From the NCBI GenBank assembly GCA_944384265.1, contig CALWSR010000011.1, forward strand, positions 1-64,000: 64,000 nucleotides of DNA. Direction: 5' to 3'. Positions within the stretch are counted from its first letter, which is position 1, and each line of letters starts with the position of its first letter. A program made the position numbers and the translations under genes. The stretch comes from an uncultured Clostridia bacterium (GTDB lineage: Bacteria > Bacillota > Clostridia > Lachnospirales > Anaerotignaceae). The notes beneath the pieces were generated by a model. The model was not told where the DNA came from. It did no database searches and was given only the letters and a program-made list of their open reading frames with translations. Of this stretch, positions 17,977 through 28,217 are shown one piece after another.

Positions 17977-19164
17977 CTATAAACACCACTTTTGAAACAA
18001 TCTATGTAACATTTGCTTTATATTTGTTTTTCCCATAGCCTCCGCTGTTACCAAATCACACCGGCCCACCTCTTTGCCGTCAATGAAATAAATCAATTCT
18101 CCCACCTTTGTATCTGCCTCAAAGGGGGCCTTAATGGAAGGCAGTAATTCTGTTTTTGTTTCCATTTGGGCTTCTGCCCCTTTTTTGCCCAGCATGGAAA
18201 TTTCTTCCTTTACAACAGCCTCCACACTGTCCTTTGTACCTTTGTATACTGCAACATTTCCCACTGTTTCTCCTTTTGGCAGACCCTTTTTCATTTCATA
18301 CTGAGAAAAGCCATATTCAAACAGCTTTATCACCTCTTCAAAACGAATTTTAAAATCAGGTGCCGCCATTACAACGCCTATCAGCTGCAAATCATCCTTT
18401 TTGGCTGTGCCGGACAAGCAATACAATGCTTTTCCTGTGGAGCCTGTTTTCAGACCTGTTGCATATTCCGGATACCATTTTAACAGCTTGTTTGTATTGG
18501 TCAAACCAAATTCTGATTCTCCTTTTTTTGTTTTATGTATAATACTGTCCTGCCATGTTTTTGTAAATTCAAATACCTCAGGATATTTTGTAATCAATTC
18601 CTTTGACATGAGTGCTATGTCATAGGCACTTGTCACATGGCCGTCTGCATCCAATCCACAGGCATTTACAAATGTTGTATCGTTCATGCCCAGCTCCTTT
18701 GCCTTTGCATTCATTTTCTCCACAAATGCTTCTTCGCTTCCTGCCACAAATTCTGCCATGCTTACAGCCGCATCATTGGCACTGGCAATGGCAATGCACT
18801 TTGTCATATCTCTTGCTGTTTGCTGTTCCTGAGGCTCCAAAAACACCTGGGAGCCACCCATGGAAGCGGCGTGTTCACTGACAGTTACCATATCCTCCCA
18901 TGAAAATGCCCCATTTGCCTGTGCTTCATATATCAAAAGCAATGTCATCACCTTTGTGACACTGGCAGGAGGCAGTTTTTCATGGCTGTTTTTTTCATAT
19001 AATACAGTACCTGTTTCCGGCTCCATAAGTACAGCACTTTTGGACTGTAATCCCAAATCTGTCATGCTCTCATCATTTTGGGCAAATGCAGGGGACAGTA
19101 TACTCAGCATACCATAAAGCAATGCCACAAAAAAACAAATATACCTTATCTTCCTTTTTTTCAT
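17977..19164 (-). CDS. D-alanyl-D-alanine carboxypeptidase, DacF-like (S11)
   Basis: Second S11 penicillin-binding protein of the window (395 aa). It has an N-terminal signal segment (ICFFVALLYGMLSILSPAFA), the nucleophile motif SVTK in PPASVTKVMTLL, SAN in IASANDAAVSMAEF and KTG in GLKTGSTG. A C-terminal beta domain and amphipathic tail (IKQMLHRLFQKW) follow. Its motif pattern resembles DacF/DacB-type enzymes of Firmicutes more than the copy at 12152-13327, with which it shares only family-level similarity. Monocistronic, with its own terminator and divergent from the hydrogenase gene. A sporulation role is possible but not shown by the sequence. Confidence 0.9.
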   Translation of the reverse strand: MKKRKIRYICFFVALLYGMLSILSPAFAQNDESMTDLGLQSKSAVLMEPETGTVLYEKNSHEKLPPASVTKVMTLLLIYEAQANGAFSWEDMVTVSEHAASMGGSQVFLEPQEQQTARDMTKCIAIASANDAAVSMAEFVAGSEEAFVEKMNAKAKELGMNDTTFVNACGLDADGHVTSAYDIALMSKELITKYPEVFEFTKTWQDSIIHKTKKGESEFGLTNTNKLLKWYPEYATGLKTGSTGKALYCLSGTAKKDDLQLIGVVMAAPDFKIRFEEVIKLFEYGFSQYEMKKGLPKGETVGNVAVYKGTKDSVEAVVKEEISMLGKKGAEAQMETKTELLPSIKAPFEADTKVGELIYFIDGKEVGRCDLVTAEAMGKTNIKQMLHRLFQKWCL

Positions 19165-19280
19165 AAATACCCTCCTTACTACTCAATAGTATAAATTTAT
19201 GTATAAAATTTAGATTATATGTAACATTCCACCAAATACAAAAAATTTTTATAGAACACTTTATAAAGTATGCAACTATA

Positions 19281-19289
19281 TGCTATAAT
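19281..19289 (+). promoter_or_regulatory. Extended -10 promoter of the hydrogenase gene
   Basis: TGCTATAAT at 19281-19289 is an extended -10 element (TGn-TATAAT) with only a weak -35, about 50 bp upstream of the hydrogenase start. Confidence 0.5.
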
Positions 19290-19341
19290 ATCTAAGAAAA
19301 AGAAACCAAAAAAATTTGAAAAATATATTGGAGGTATGTTT

Positions 19342-20844
19342 ATGCGTGGTCTTGATACTCCCATCACCAGATTGCGTAAGCAGGTTTTTAAAGAAATCGC
19401 AAAGGTTGCCTATCTGTCAGAAAATATCAATGATGATATTGAAGCAATTCCTTATATCATCTCTCCCGGAGATACGCCACACTATCGGGAAAGTATTTAT
19501 CGTGAAAGAGCCATTGCCTCTGAACGTGTCCGTTTGGCAATGGGTATGTCCTTGCGTCCCGAGGACCAGCCTGTGCATATCACAAATGGATTGGAAGAAA
19601 GCAACATTGCTGAAAAATATTATGAACCGCCCCTTATGCAGGTTATACCATCTGCTTGTGACGCCTGTGATGTAAACAAATATGAAGTCAGCGACCAATG
19701 CAGAGGCTGTGTCGCCCACCCCTGTCAGGAGGTTTGCCCAAAGGATGCCATTTCTATGGTAAAAAGACGTTCCTTCATTGACCAGGGAAAATGTATTAAA
19801 TGCGGCAAATGTAAAGCCATCTGCCCCTATGACGCCATTGCAAGAAAAGTGCGCCCCTGTGCTACTGCCTGCGGTGTCAATGCCATTGAAAGCGACGATT
19901 TGGGACGGGCCCACATCAATCCAGACAAATGTGTTTCCTGCGGTATGTGTATGGTAAGCTGTCCTTTTGGTGCCATTGCAGACAAATCCCAAATATTCCA
20001 GCTCATTCGGGCTATGAAAAACAATGATAATGTCATTGCAGAGGTTGCCCCTGCCATTGTAGGCCAGTTTGGTGCTGATGTTTCCACGGGAAAAATCAAA
20101 GCTGCTTTGTTGGAGCTGGGCTTTTCTCATGTATATGAGGTGGCTATTGGTGCTGATATTGGTGCTGCCACAGAGGCACATCATTATGTAGAAAAAGTAG
20201 TTTCCGGAGAACTGCCTTTTCTTTTGACATCCTGTTGTCCCTCTTGGTCTATGCTGGCAAAAAAATATTTTCCGGAAATCATCAATGAAATTTCAAATGC
20301 TTTAACACCTATGGTGGCTACTGCCAGAACCATAAAGCAAAAGCATCCCGATTCCAAGGTTGTATTTATAGGACCATGTGCTGCCAAAAAACTGGAGGCC
20401 TCCAGAAAAAGCGTCCGCAGTGATGTGGACTTTGTCATCACATTTGAAGAGCTGGCAGCTATGTTTGAGGCAAAGGGCATTGATTTAGCAGCATTTGATA
20501 AGGAAGTGGAAATGGAGGATGCTACCGGCGCCGGAAGAGGCTATGCTGTTGCCGGAGGTGTTGCAGACGCCATTGAGCAGTGTATCAATGAATATTATCC
20601 AGATGTGGATGTATTGATAGAACACGCAGAGGGCTTGGCTGCGTGTAAAAAAATATTGATGATGGCAAAAACAGGAAAAATGGATGGCTGTTTGATAGAG
20701 GGCATGGGTTGTCCGGGAGGCTGTGTTGCCGGTGCCGGTACAAACATTCCAATCAATCGTGCCACATCAGAGGTCAAAAAATTTGTTAAAAATTCTGCTC
20801 GTGCCTTGCCGGATAAAGAATTGGCAGATATCGAATTGCTGTAA
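19342..20844 (+). CDS. [FeFe] hydrogenase, group B (monomeric)
   Basis: A 500-residue iron-sulfur hydrogenase that would reversibly reduce protons with low-potential electrons from ferredoxin. Cys-rich domains at about 106-207 bind several 4Fe-4S clusters (sets at 106-132, 151-161, 173-177, 197-207). The H-cluster domain has its three signatures: TSCCPSW (296-302), GPCAAKKLE (344-352, where group A usually has MPC) and EGMGCPGGCVAG (453-464). The GPC form and N-terminal layout point to group B. The start ATG 19342 is 7 bp after GGAGG; the earlier ATG at 19336 is too close. No maturase genes (hydE, hydF, hydG) are nearby. Confidence 0.92.
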   Translation: MRGLDTPITRLRKQVFKEIAKVAYLSENINDDIEAIPYIISPGDTPHYRESIYRERAIASERVRLAMGMSLRPEDQPVHITNGLEESNIAEKYYEPPLMQVIPSACDACDVNKYEVSDQCRGCVAHPCQEVCPKDAISMVKRRSFIDQGKCIKCGKCKAICPYDAIARKVRPCATACGVNAIESDDLGRAHINPDKCVSCGMCMVSCPFGAIADKSQIFQLIRAMKNNDNVIAEVAPAIVGQFGADVSTGKIKAALLELGFSHVYEVAIGADIGAATEAHHYVEKVVSGELPFLLTSCCPSWSMLAKKYFPEIINEISNALTPMVATARTIKQKHPDSKVVFIGPCAAKKLEASRKSVRSDVDFVITFEELAAMFEAKGIDLAAFDKEVEMEDATGAGRGYAVAGGVADAIEQCINEYYPDVDVLIEHAEGLAACKKILMMAKTGKMDGCLIEGMGCPGGCVAGAGTNIPINRATSEVKKFVKNSARALPDKELADIELL

Positions 20845-21021
20845 AAAACAGTACCCTTCCAAAAAATACGGAAATTCCCTTTTGAAAAAAAGGAACACAT
20901 ATCTGCTTTTAAAAAAGACAACTGCAAAAATTTGTTTTATCCACCATAAAACAAAGGCATAAAAAATCCAGCAGATACCCCAAAGCCAAGGCTTTCCTTG
21001 TTTATAAAGGCCTTCAAAAAT
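20845..21021. other. Spacer between hydrogenase gene and its terminator
   Basis: Short AT-rich spacer; nothing recognised in it. Confidence 0.4.
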
Positions 21022-21075
21022 AAAAACAGCCCTGTTCCATAATATAGGAATATATTGGAACCGGCTGTTTTTTTT
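21022..21075 (+). terminator. Hairpin terminator downstream of the hydrogenase gene
   Basis: Stem AAAAACAGCCCTGTTCC (21022-21038) with GGAACCGGCTGTTTTT, then a long T-run on the plus strand. Confidence 0.7.
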
Positions 21076-21504
21076 TGCGGGAAATAAAAAATGCTTCAAA
21101 ACCTGTTGTCCATTGTTGTGTAGTTCTGATTATCATATCAGCTTTTGCTCATGGCATTTTCTGTTTCCATGCTCCTTTCTACATTTTGATACAGCTTTTA
21201 TGTACACAATTTCTGTTTTGATACAATGTCTTTTCTGTCAAATGAATCTGTTTTTATATGATTCTCTTTTTTCAGCACCAAAAAAGGTCCCGCCATATCA
21301 TGCTCCTTCCCTTTTCCTTCCAGAAATTTCATTGTTTCACAAGTCCTATACAGAGCTTTTCTTTTTCATAATATTCTGCTTATCAATCAGGCTGTCATTT
21401 TCATTTTTGCAAAAAACATTGCTTTGTTGTCATCTATGACGCATCCTTTTTTCAGCTTTATACCTTGCTGAAAATATTTGCTTTGCATAATGTATGTTTT
21501 CATT

Positions 21505-21685
21505 TTAAATGTCTGTGCTGTTTAGCATCAATATCTGACCACAGCCGACCAGAACAGCTACCGCAATGAAAAGTATACCAATACATATCCATTTAAATGC
21601 AATATACCATCAATCCCTTCAATGATAGCACCACAATACCGCCAACAAAGGATGTTAATAAAAATACAAATAGCAATCTCTGCAT
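21505..21685 (-). pseudogene. Degraded copy of the small membrane protein gene at 21963
   Basis: From an ATG at 21685 (GGAGAG ribosome site) the peptide reads MQRLLFVFLLTSFVGGIVVL and is then out of frame. A shifted frame continues AFKWICIGILFIAVAVLVGC to a stop at 21505. Both parts match the intact neighbour (FVGGIVLAMVSLIGL and AFKLMCISILFLIAVVVMVGC). A small deletion in the middle, where the neighbour has KRKAQTRYI, breaks the frame. This is therefore a tandem duplicate turned pseudogene. Confidence 0.7.
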
Positions 21686-21962
21686 TTCATCTCTCCGGCT
21701 CTCATAAAACCCACTCTAAAGCAGACCAATTTTATTTTTAATGCTTCCACCGTCCCTTCTTCAAATGAGGGCTATCATGATAGCATTACTTTTTCAATGA
21801 AGCTTGTAAAATCAAATGACATTGCAGCCATTTGATTCTTTTTATGCACAATATACAAAGCCGTCATTTTCATAAAAAGAGATTGTTATGTATCATGTGC
21901 CTTTTCCATATTTCGTCTGCTGTCCCATTGCCTATTTTACAGCCATATTTCATTGGTTATGC

Positions 21963-22184
21963 TCAATATATTGGATATTTGAAAATACTATACATCATCA
22001 TACCACAGCCAACCATAACCACCACAGCAATCAGAAACAGTATACTAATACACATCAATTTAAATGCGATATACCTTGTTTGCGCTTTTCTTTTGATAAT
22101 ATAAATCAATCCAATCAGCGATACCATTGCCAGCACAATGCCGCCAACAAAAAGTATAAACAATATTCCCAATGCCAATCCCAT
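21963..22184 (-). CDS. Small two-helix membrane protein, unknown
   Basis: A 73-residue protein made of two hydrophobic segments (LGILFILFVGGIVLAMVSLI and ISILFLIAVVVMVGCGMMMY) joined by a short basic loop with KRKAQTR. Start ATG 22184 is preceded by GGAGGGG. No family was recognised. A broken paralogue lies 280 bp downstream on the same strand. The retained frame, good ribosome site and existence of a homologous copy support a real gene. Composition resembles small stress or toxin-like membrane peptides, but there is no direct evidence of such a role. Confidence 0.6.
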   Translation of the reverse strand: MGLALGILFILFVGGIVLAMVSLIGLIYIIKRKAQTRYIAFKLMCISILFLIAVVVMVGCGMMMYSIFKYPIY

Positions 22185-23195
22185 TATTTTCTTCCCCCTC
22201 CGACATTTACAAAATACATCATCCATCCAAGCCAAGCCATTTTATTGTTTGATGCCTCCGCCATGATTTTTGTAAATGGATTTTATCATCATACTTTATT
22301 CACAGCCTTTTTACTGCAAAGCATTTGAAACAGCTTGCTTTCATCAATAAAATACACTGTTCATAACAGTGCTTTGGCAATCCTATTGCTGCAATGCTGT
22401 TTTGCTATAATTCATTGTATATCTCTGAGAGCTATACAGCAAAGCATATCCGCCAAAAAGCATACAATGCTCAACCAAAACAGCAGTATGCCCTTTTGTA
22501 CAAAACAGAATTGCTGCTGCCCGCAAATATGCTGCTTCACATTTTAGACATACAATGTATTTTTATGAGAAACCCTATATTTTTCATAAAAAAATCAGCA
22601 GCCTCAAAACAGTATCCGTATAAACACTGATATATTCCCCATTCAGCTATGATAAAGCCTTTGAAAAGTATAAATGACAGCCAGAAAACAAAATGACTGT
22701 ATAACTCTATTTTCTGCAAAACAGTGCTGTTGCTTTTACTGTGATTTTATGAATATAATTTTTCAATAAGCTTGTCCATCTCAATAAAAAAATGTTTTTA
22801 TATGCTTCTGCCCCTTATTTCATCATACAAAAGCAGTACAATTTCCGGCTGTTCTGCATCTTTTCCAACACTCAAAAATATCATACAATTTCTATAACTG
22901 CATTTTTCATATTTTTTTCATACCATTATGCACAGTCAAACACTGATTTTTGACATATCAAAAAACCATTATATTTTTTATCCATATTATGCTTTGCTTT
23001 TCATATTGGCTGGCTTTCTACTATGGCATTTGTTTCAGTCTGCTGCACTTTACCATTTTATTTAAAATGCTTTTCACAAACGGCAATTTTCATAGACATT
23101 TGAAGCCCATGACTATGCCAAATTTATTTTACATAAATAGGCGTAGAAAAACAAAAAGCTCCGGCATGGATATAAACTGCCGCAAGCATTTTTTT
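22185..23195. other. Gene-poor intergenic region
   Basis: About 1 kb of AT-rich DNA; all frames are short, without ribosome sites or recognisable protein. No RNA gene was identified. Confidence 0.5.
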
Positions 23196-23217
23196 GGCAC
23201 AGCAGTGAAGCTGTGCC
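23196..23217. other. Hairpin downstream of the ppk-ppx-HAD operon
   Basis: Perfect stem GGCACAGC / GCTGTGCC, about 55 bp beyond the HAD stop codon. On the minus strand it is followed by A rather than T residues, so it is not a standard intrinsic terminator for that operon; it may only protect the 3' end. Confidence 0.4.
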
Positions 23218-23272
23218 ATTTTCCCTATATATTCTATTTGCTGTATAAAATGTCACAGCAATATGTTTATGC

Positions 23273-24079
23273 TCAAAATAGAAACTGCTCCACCACATGA
23301 GCAATGCCATCCTGGTCATTGGAGCGTGTAATGTAATCTGCAACAGCCTTCGCTTGGTCATTTGCATTTTCCATTGCCACACCCAGCCCCGCAAATTTTA
23401 TCATACTGATATCGTTATATCCATCTCCGCAGGCAATCACTTCTTCTCTGGAAATATGAAGTTTTTCAATCAGCTTTTTTAGAGAATATGCTTTATCAAT
23501 TTTGGGAGGCAAAATTTCTAAAAAATGAGGGTCTGAACGAAATACATTTAAATGCTCTCCCAGCATTTGTTTAAAAAGAGGCTCTGCTTGGGCAATGCTT
23601 TGGGGGTCTCCTGCCAGCAAATATTTGGGTACAGGAAATGTAACATATTCTATGATACTTTCCGGTGTGATTTTTTTCATTTGGTTGATACCCAATTCCA
23701 GCTGTATATAGGCATTGTCATCCTCTGTAACCAGCTTGTCAACCCCTTCATAGGTAGAAAGTCCAATGCCGCATTTTCTGGACAAATGATATATTTTATC
23801 CAGCCAGCCCTCAGGGATATCTATTTGAAACAAGCATTCCTCTGTGGTCAGGTCAATGATTCTGCCGCCGTTAAAAGATAGTATACAGCCATGATGCTTT
23901 TTCAGCTCCAGCATTTTGGCAATGGGCATAACACCCCTTGTAGGCCTTCCGGAAGCCAGCACCACAATGATGCCCTTTTCCATTGCTCTTTGCAGCACCT
24001 CTTGGTTTCTTTGTGAAACCTCCTTTTTAGAATTTGTCAGTGTGCCGTCTAAATCCAATACAATCATTTTATATCCCAA
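23273..24079 (-). CDS. HAD family hydrolase, Cof type
   Basis: Cof-type (subfamily IIB) phosphatase of 268 residues acting on sugar phosphates, flavin or similar phosphometabolites. Motif I is VLDLDGTLTNS (nucleophile and acid Asp), motif II is VLASGRPTRG, a Lys lies in DKAYSLKKL, and motif IV is ACGDGYNDISMIKFAG. The TTG at 24079 is the likely start: GGGGAG lies 6 bp upstream and family members begin a few residues before the first motif; an ATG 12 bp later is possible. It follows ppx by 20 bp, so it is the third gene of the polyphosphate operon. Confidence 0.88.
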   Translation of the reverse strand: MGYKMIVLDLDGTLTNSKKEVSQRNQEVLQRAMEKGIIVVLASGRPTRGVMPIAKMLELKKHHGCILSFNGGRIIDLTTEECLFQIDIPEGWLDKIYHLSRKCGIGLSTYEGVDKLVTEDDNAYIQLELGINQMKKITPESIIEYVTFPVPKYLLAGDPQSIAQAEPLFKQMLGEHLNVFRSDPHFLEILPPKIDKAYSLKKLIEKLHISREEVIACGDGYNDISMIKFAGLGVAMENANDQAKAVADYITRSNDQDGIAHVVEQFLF

Positions 24080-24099
24080 AAAAATCTCCCCTTTCTTTA

Positions 24100-25014
24100 T
24101 CATTCCTTTTTTGTGTCTGTCAAAAACAGCTTTTGGTATAAATAGCCCTCTCTTACGCCATAGGCACTGACTAAAATATCTCTGCATTTTACATATTGAC
24201 AAACTGTATTCATCACAATCATCCCCGGCAGTAATGTATGCACACGGTCAGGTGCTGTTTGCAGCACCTTTTTTAATGTGTCATTTTCGCCACTTTTCAA
24301 TTCCTTTAGTATGGCGGAAACATTTTCTGCAAAAATGGTATTATTTTCTTTCGGCAGTGAAAATATATCATTATTTATATTTCTTGTGGCACGAATGGAG
24401 CCGCCAATGCCTATGACCGTATCAAATGTTTTATTGTTCAAAAATTTTACTTTTTTCAGCTCTGACAATACAGCATCCTCTATTTGTTTTTTCTCCTTTT
24501 TGGTCGGAAACAAATCCTTTACATAATTGGAAAACATGGAAAGAGAGCCAAATGCCAAGCTGACTGCATTTTGTATTTCTCCTCTTTCATAAACCAGTAT
24601 CTCTGTACTGCCTCCGCCAATGTCCAATAAAACCCCTTTGTTAAGCTGCATAGAACGGGCCGCACCAATAAAATCAAATGTGGCCTCTTGATATCCTGTC
24701 AAAATATCTATGGAAAGCTCTGTTTCTGCTAAAATCATTTGCAGTGCTTCATCTGTATTGGAAATATTTCTCAAAGACGCTGTTGCAAACACAAAAAGCT
24801 TTTCTAAGGGCAAATGCTGTACCATTTCTTTATAACGCTTTAGCACATCACAGGCCTTTTGTATGCCCTTTTTTGTCATTTTTCCTTTTTTTACATAGGC
24901 AGCCAGCCCTGCTGTTGTTTTGTTGTTAAACATAGGCAGTATCTGACCATTTGCCACATCATAAATGCAAAGACGAATGGTATTGGAGCCTACGTCAATC
25001 ACGCCATACATCAT
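24100..25014 (-). CDS. ppx: Exopolyphosphatase / Ppx-GppA family phosphatase
   Basis: Hydrolyses terminal phosphate from polyphosphate or pppGpp; an ASKHA-fold enzyme. The phosphate-binding motif GVIDVGSNTIRL at the N-terminus, FATASLRNISN, and LLDIGGGSTEILVYERG are visible. At 304 residues it is the short form without the C-terminal HD domain, as often seen in Gram-positives. ATG 25014 follows GGTGGAG. It lies directly downstream of ppk, the usual synthesis/degradation pairing, with a 187-bp gap. Confidence 0.9.
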   Translation of the reverse strand: MMYGVIDVGSNTIRLCIYDVANGQILPMFNNKTTAGLAAYVKKGKMTKKGIQKACDVLKRYKEMVQHLPLEKLFVFATASLRNISNTDEALQMILAETELSIDILTGYQEATFDFIGAARSMQLNKGVLLDIGGGSTEILVYERGEIQNAVSLAFGSLSMFSNYVKDLFPTKKEKKQIEDAVLSELKKVKFLNNKTFDTVIGIGGSIRATRNINNDIFSLPKENNTIFAENVSAILKELKSGENDTLKKVLQTAPDRVHTLLPGMIVMNTVCQYVKCRDILVSAYGVREGYLYQKLFLTDTKKE

Positions 25015-25201
25015 AAAAAATCTCCACCCTTCTTATGAAAACTGCTTTTTTTATGTTATCACTTTTTTATAAAGCTGTCATAACCATATTTTTGTATGAC
25101 ATCGGAAATAAAATATATCTTTTTTTCATTTGTTTTATGATTTTCAGCAAAATACTCTTTTTTTGCCGCTTTTTTGTCATGCTATATTGCTCCTTTGCAT
25201 A

Positions 25202-27328
25202 TTATTTTTTATCTGTTATTTTTTCTAAAATTACTTCTTTTTCTGATTCATTTTCTATTTTTTTTGCAATGGGGTTTCCTGCCCTTTCATAAGCCTGCTC
25301 GTAAAAAAACTCTTGACAATTCAATGGCTCTTGCTCTGTTTTCACCCTTTTATAAATGCCGTCTGCCATTTGTTCTCTTGCTTTTACATTATCCTGAAGC
25401 ATTGTCTGAAACATTTGTCTGATTCTGTTTTTGATGTCAGCATCATATACAGGCGTTGCCACCTCCAAACGTCTTACTGTGTTTCTTGTCATCAAATCTG
25501 CGGAGGAAATATATATTTTTTCTTTTTCCCCTTTTCCAAATATAAAAATGCGGGAATGCTCTAAATATCTTCCTACAATGCTTATGATTCTAATATTTTC
25601 TGTATATTCCGGTATCTTGGAGCGCAAACAGCAAATGCCCCTTACAATCATTTCAATTTTTACACCGGCACGGGATGCCTTGATAAGCTGGTCAATGATT
25701 TTTTTGTCTGTTAAGGAATTGATTTTTATGCCAATATAGGCTTCCTCTCCTCTTTTTACTTTTTCCATTTCTTCTCTTATCAAATCCAATATTTTGTTTT
25801 GAAGGCATTTTGGCGCAACCAGCAAATGCTCTGCCTCCTCCACCACTTCTCCCAATGCAATGGCCTGAAAAATTTCAGATGCCTCCTGTCCAATTTCTGT
25901 ATTGGCTGTCATCAAAGAAAGGTCTGTATAAAGCTTTGCTGTATTTTCGTTATAATTTCCTGTGCCGATTTGTGTAATATATTCTATTTTGCCTCTTTTT
26001 CTCATTGTAATCAAACAAAGCTTGGAATGTACTTTATAATCATCCAATCCATATATCACATGGCAGCCTGCTTCTTCCAGCCTTCTTGACCATTCAATGT
26101 TATTTTCTTCATCAAACCTTGCCTTCAGCTCCACCAAAACATCCACTTGCTTGCCGTTTTCCACTGCTTCTATCAATGCATTGACAATTTTGCTTTCCTT
26201 TGCCAAGCGGTACAATGTCATTTTAATGGAAACCACATCAGGGTCTATGGCCGCCTGGTGTAATAATACCAAAAACGGTTTCATACTTTCATAAGGATAG
26301 GAAAGCAAAATATCCCTTTGCTCAATTTGTTCTATCATGCTTTTTTGACTTTCTACAAATGCTGAGGGCTGAGGGATGCGTCTTTGAAAAAACAGATTTT
26401 CATTTTTTCTCAAATAATCCCGAATGTCAGAAATAAACGTCAAATCAATGGGCGCATGAGAATAAAATGTCTGTTCTTTTTTTAATTTCATATAAGCACA
26501 CAGCTTTCCCACTGTAATGCCGTCCAGCTCTCTTGTATGCTCCAAACGGACGGGAGAGAGCTTTTTTCTTTTTTTGATGACCTTTTCCATATGCTCTCTG
26601 TAATCCAAATCCTCGTCATATATCTGCTCTGTATCAATATCAGCATTTCTTGTAACACGAATCAATGATTTTGCATTGATTTTATAATTTTTAAATACCT
26701 TTGGCAAAAAGTGTAATATCAGCTCCTCCGCCAGCATAAAATTGCCCTCTCTGGAGGGTATTTTGATTAAACGCTCAAAAACGCCCTGTGTGCAGGGTAC
26801 AATGCCTATTTTTTCTTTTTCATTTTTTGTACTCAGCACTGCCACTGCATAGATTTCTTTGTTTTTTAAAAAAGGAAAGGGCTGTTTTTTGCCTACCACA
26901 ATGCTGGAAAGCAAGGGAGCAATTTCTTTTTCAAAATAATCCTCCAGGTGTTCGGCCTCTTTTTTAGAAAGGGCTTGAAAATTGATGATATGCACACCCT
27001 GCTCCTCCAGCAGGTCTAATATTTTGAAATAAATCTGGTCTTTTTTTATTTCCAGTTCCTTTGTCCGTTTTAATATGGCGGCAATTTGTTCCTGCGCTGT
27101 CATATTTGTTTTATTATCTCTTTCTTCCTTTGAAAGCAGCATTTGGTCATGCAGTGAGCCTACCCGCACCATAAAAAATTCATCTAAATTGCTTTGAAAA
27201 ATAGATAAAAAAGAAAGTCTTTCACAAAGAGGCACACTGCTGTCTGCCGCCTCCTCCAGCACTCTTTCATTAAATTGCAGCCAAGAGAGTTCTCTGTTTT
27301 CAAAACAAACTCTTTTTTCATCCTTCAT
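25202..27328 (-). CDS. ppk: Polyphosphate kinase 1
   Basis: Reversibly polymerises the gamma-phosphate of ATP into polyphosphate. About 708 residues with the PPK1 N-terminal domain (ENRELSWLQFNERVLEEA), head domain, and two C-terminal catalytic domains. The autophosphorylated His lies in DDYKVHSKLCLI and the second conserved His in RYLEHSRIFIF. The start ATG 27328 has GAGGGG upstream; the frame to 27391 is an unneeded extension. First gene of ppk-ppx-HAD. Confidence 0.94.
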   Translation of the reverse strand: MKDEKRVCFENRELSWLQFNERVLEEAADSSVPLCERLSFLSIFQSNLDEFFMVRVGSLHDQMLLSKEERDNKTNMTAQEQIAAILKRTKELEIKKDQIYFKILDLLEEQGVHIINFQALSKKEAEHLEDYFEKEIAPLLSSIVVGKKQPFPFLKNKEIYAVAVLSTKNEKEKIGIVPCTQGVFERLIKIPSREGNFMLAEELILHFLPKVFKNYKINAKSLIRVTRNADIDTEQIYDEDLDYREHMEKVIKKRKKLSPVRLEHTRELDGITVGKLCAYMKLKKEQTFYSHAPIDLTFISDIRDYLRKNENLFFQRRIPQPSAFVESQKSMIEQIEQRDILLSYPYESMKPFLVLLHQAAIDPDVVSIKMTLYRLAKESKIVNALIEAVENGKQVDVLVELKARFDEENNIEWSRRLEEAGCHVIYGLDDYKVHSKLCLITMRKRGKIEYITQIGTGNYNENTAKLYTDLSLMTANTEIGQEASEIFQAIALGEVVEEAEHLLVAPKCLQNKILDLIREEMEKVKRGEEAYIGIKINSLTDKKIIDQLIKASRAGVKIEMIVRGICCLRSKIPEYTENIRIISIVGRYLEHSRIFIFGKGEKEKIYISSADLMTRNTVRRLEVATPVYDADIKNRIRQMFQTMLQDNVKAREQMADGIYKRVKTEQEPLNCQEFFYEQAYERAGNPIAKKIENESEKEVILEKITDKK

Positions 27329-27391
27329 ATCTTTTCCCCCTCTTAGAACATATTTTTCTTTTTCAAAAATAATCATACAAACCACACACAC

Positions 27392-28217
27392 AATAGCTTC
27401 ATGGCAGTATAGCCATGCATATGCAGCCGGTCGGCACCGTTAAATGAAAAAATTCACTGTCAAAAGCTGCATATTCCTGTTTTGTACTGCCTCTGCCTTT
27501 GATTGATATCATTGCCTGTTGTGTACTGCATTGTTTTGTTTCTCATTGTGCTGTCCTTGTCTGTTATGGCTCCAAAATATTTTAAATGTTTTTTTATAAA
27601 AAATCTATTTTCATTTTCTTCCAATACTCTGTTTGCATCTGTCTTTTCATCATAATATCCTCTAGGCAAAAGCCGCTTTTTCTCAATGGCCGTCATTTGA
27701 CTTTGAAAATGCTGCATTTTCCCTGTGTCATTTTCTCCTCCAGCTTCATAATACTTTTTTCAAGCTCCTTTCGCAATAGGATATGTCTAAAAATTTCAAT
27801 AAAAATAAAAGGATACAAAAATTTTTATTTTGTTTTTTTGCTGATACATTTTCTTTTTTGTATTTTATCAATGAAACATCACTGTTATCTGCAATGACAA
27901 TATGATTTTCAAACACATGGTTTTGCAGCGTTTTCTCCTGCTCTCCTTTCAAGCTGTCATAGAAAATGTACCATGCAGCCATTCCGTCTGTGTTTTACCT
28001 GGCAAAAATAAATTTCCTTTCCATTCATATCCCCTTCATACTATATTTTCATTTTTTGCAGCATTTCTTTGCACTGCTTTGACTTTACAGAGGGCAATTT
28101 TTCTGAAAGGACCTGCTTTGGTTCTATATGCAAAAGCCGTTTTGTTAAAGCAAACACCAAAAGTTTTTATACCCTATTGATAAAGCATCCTTTTTGTTTT
28201 CATTTATAAAATATATT
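27392..28217. other. Intergenic region with a possible decayed ORF
   Basis: About 800 bp without a supported gene. On the minus strand, near 27740-27600, fragments KELEKSIMKLEEKMTQGK and then, one frame over, HFQSQMTAIEKKRLLPRG and YYDEKTDANRVLEE look like one basic coiled-coil protein interrupted by a frameshift. Neither fragment has a convincing start. I regard it as a gene remnant. Confidence 0.35.

Noticed and set aside
21832..22328. Plus-strand frames of 90 and 146 codons
   Set aside because: Antisense to the small membrane protein gene and without ribosome sites.
23196..23217. Intrinsic terminator for the ppk operon
   Set aside because: The stem is good, but on the transcribed strand it is followed by A residues rather than T.
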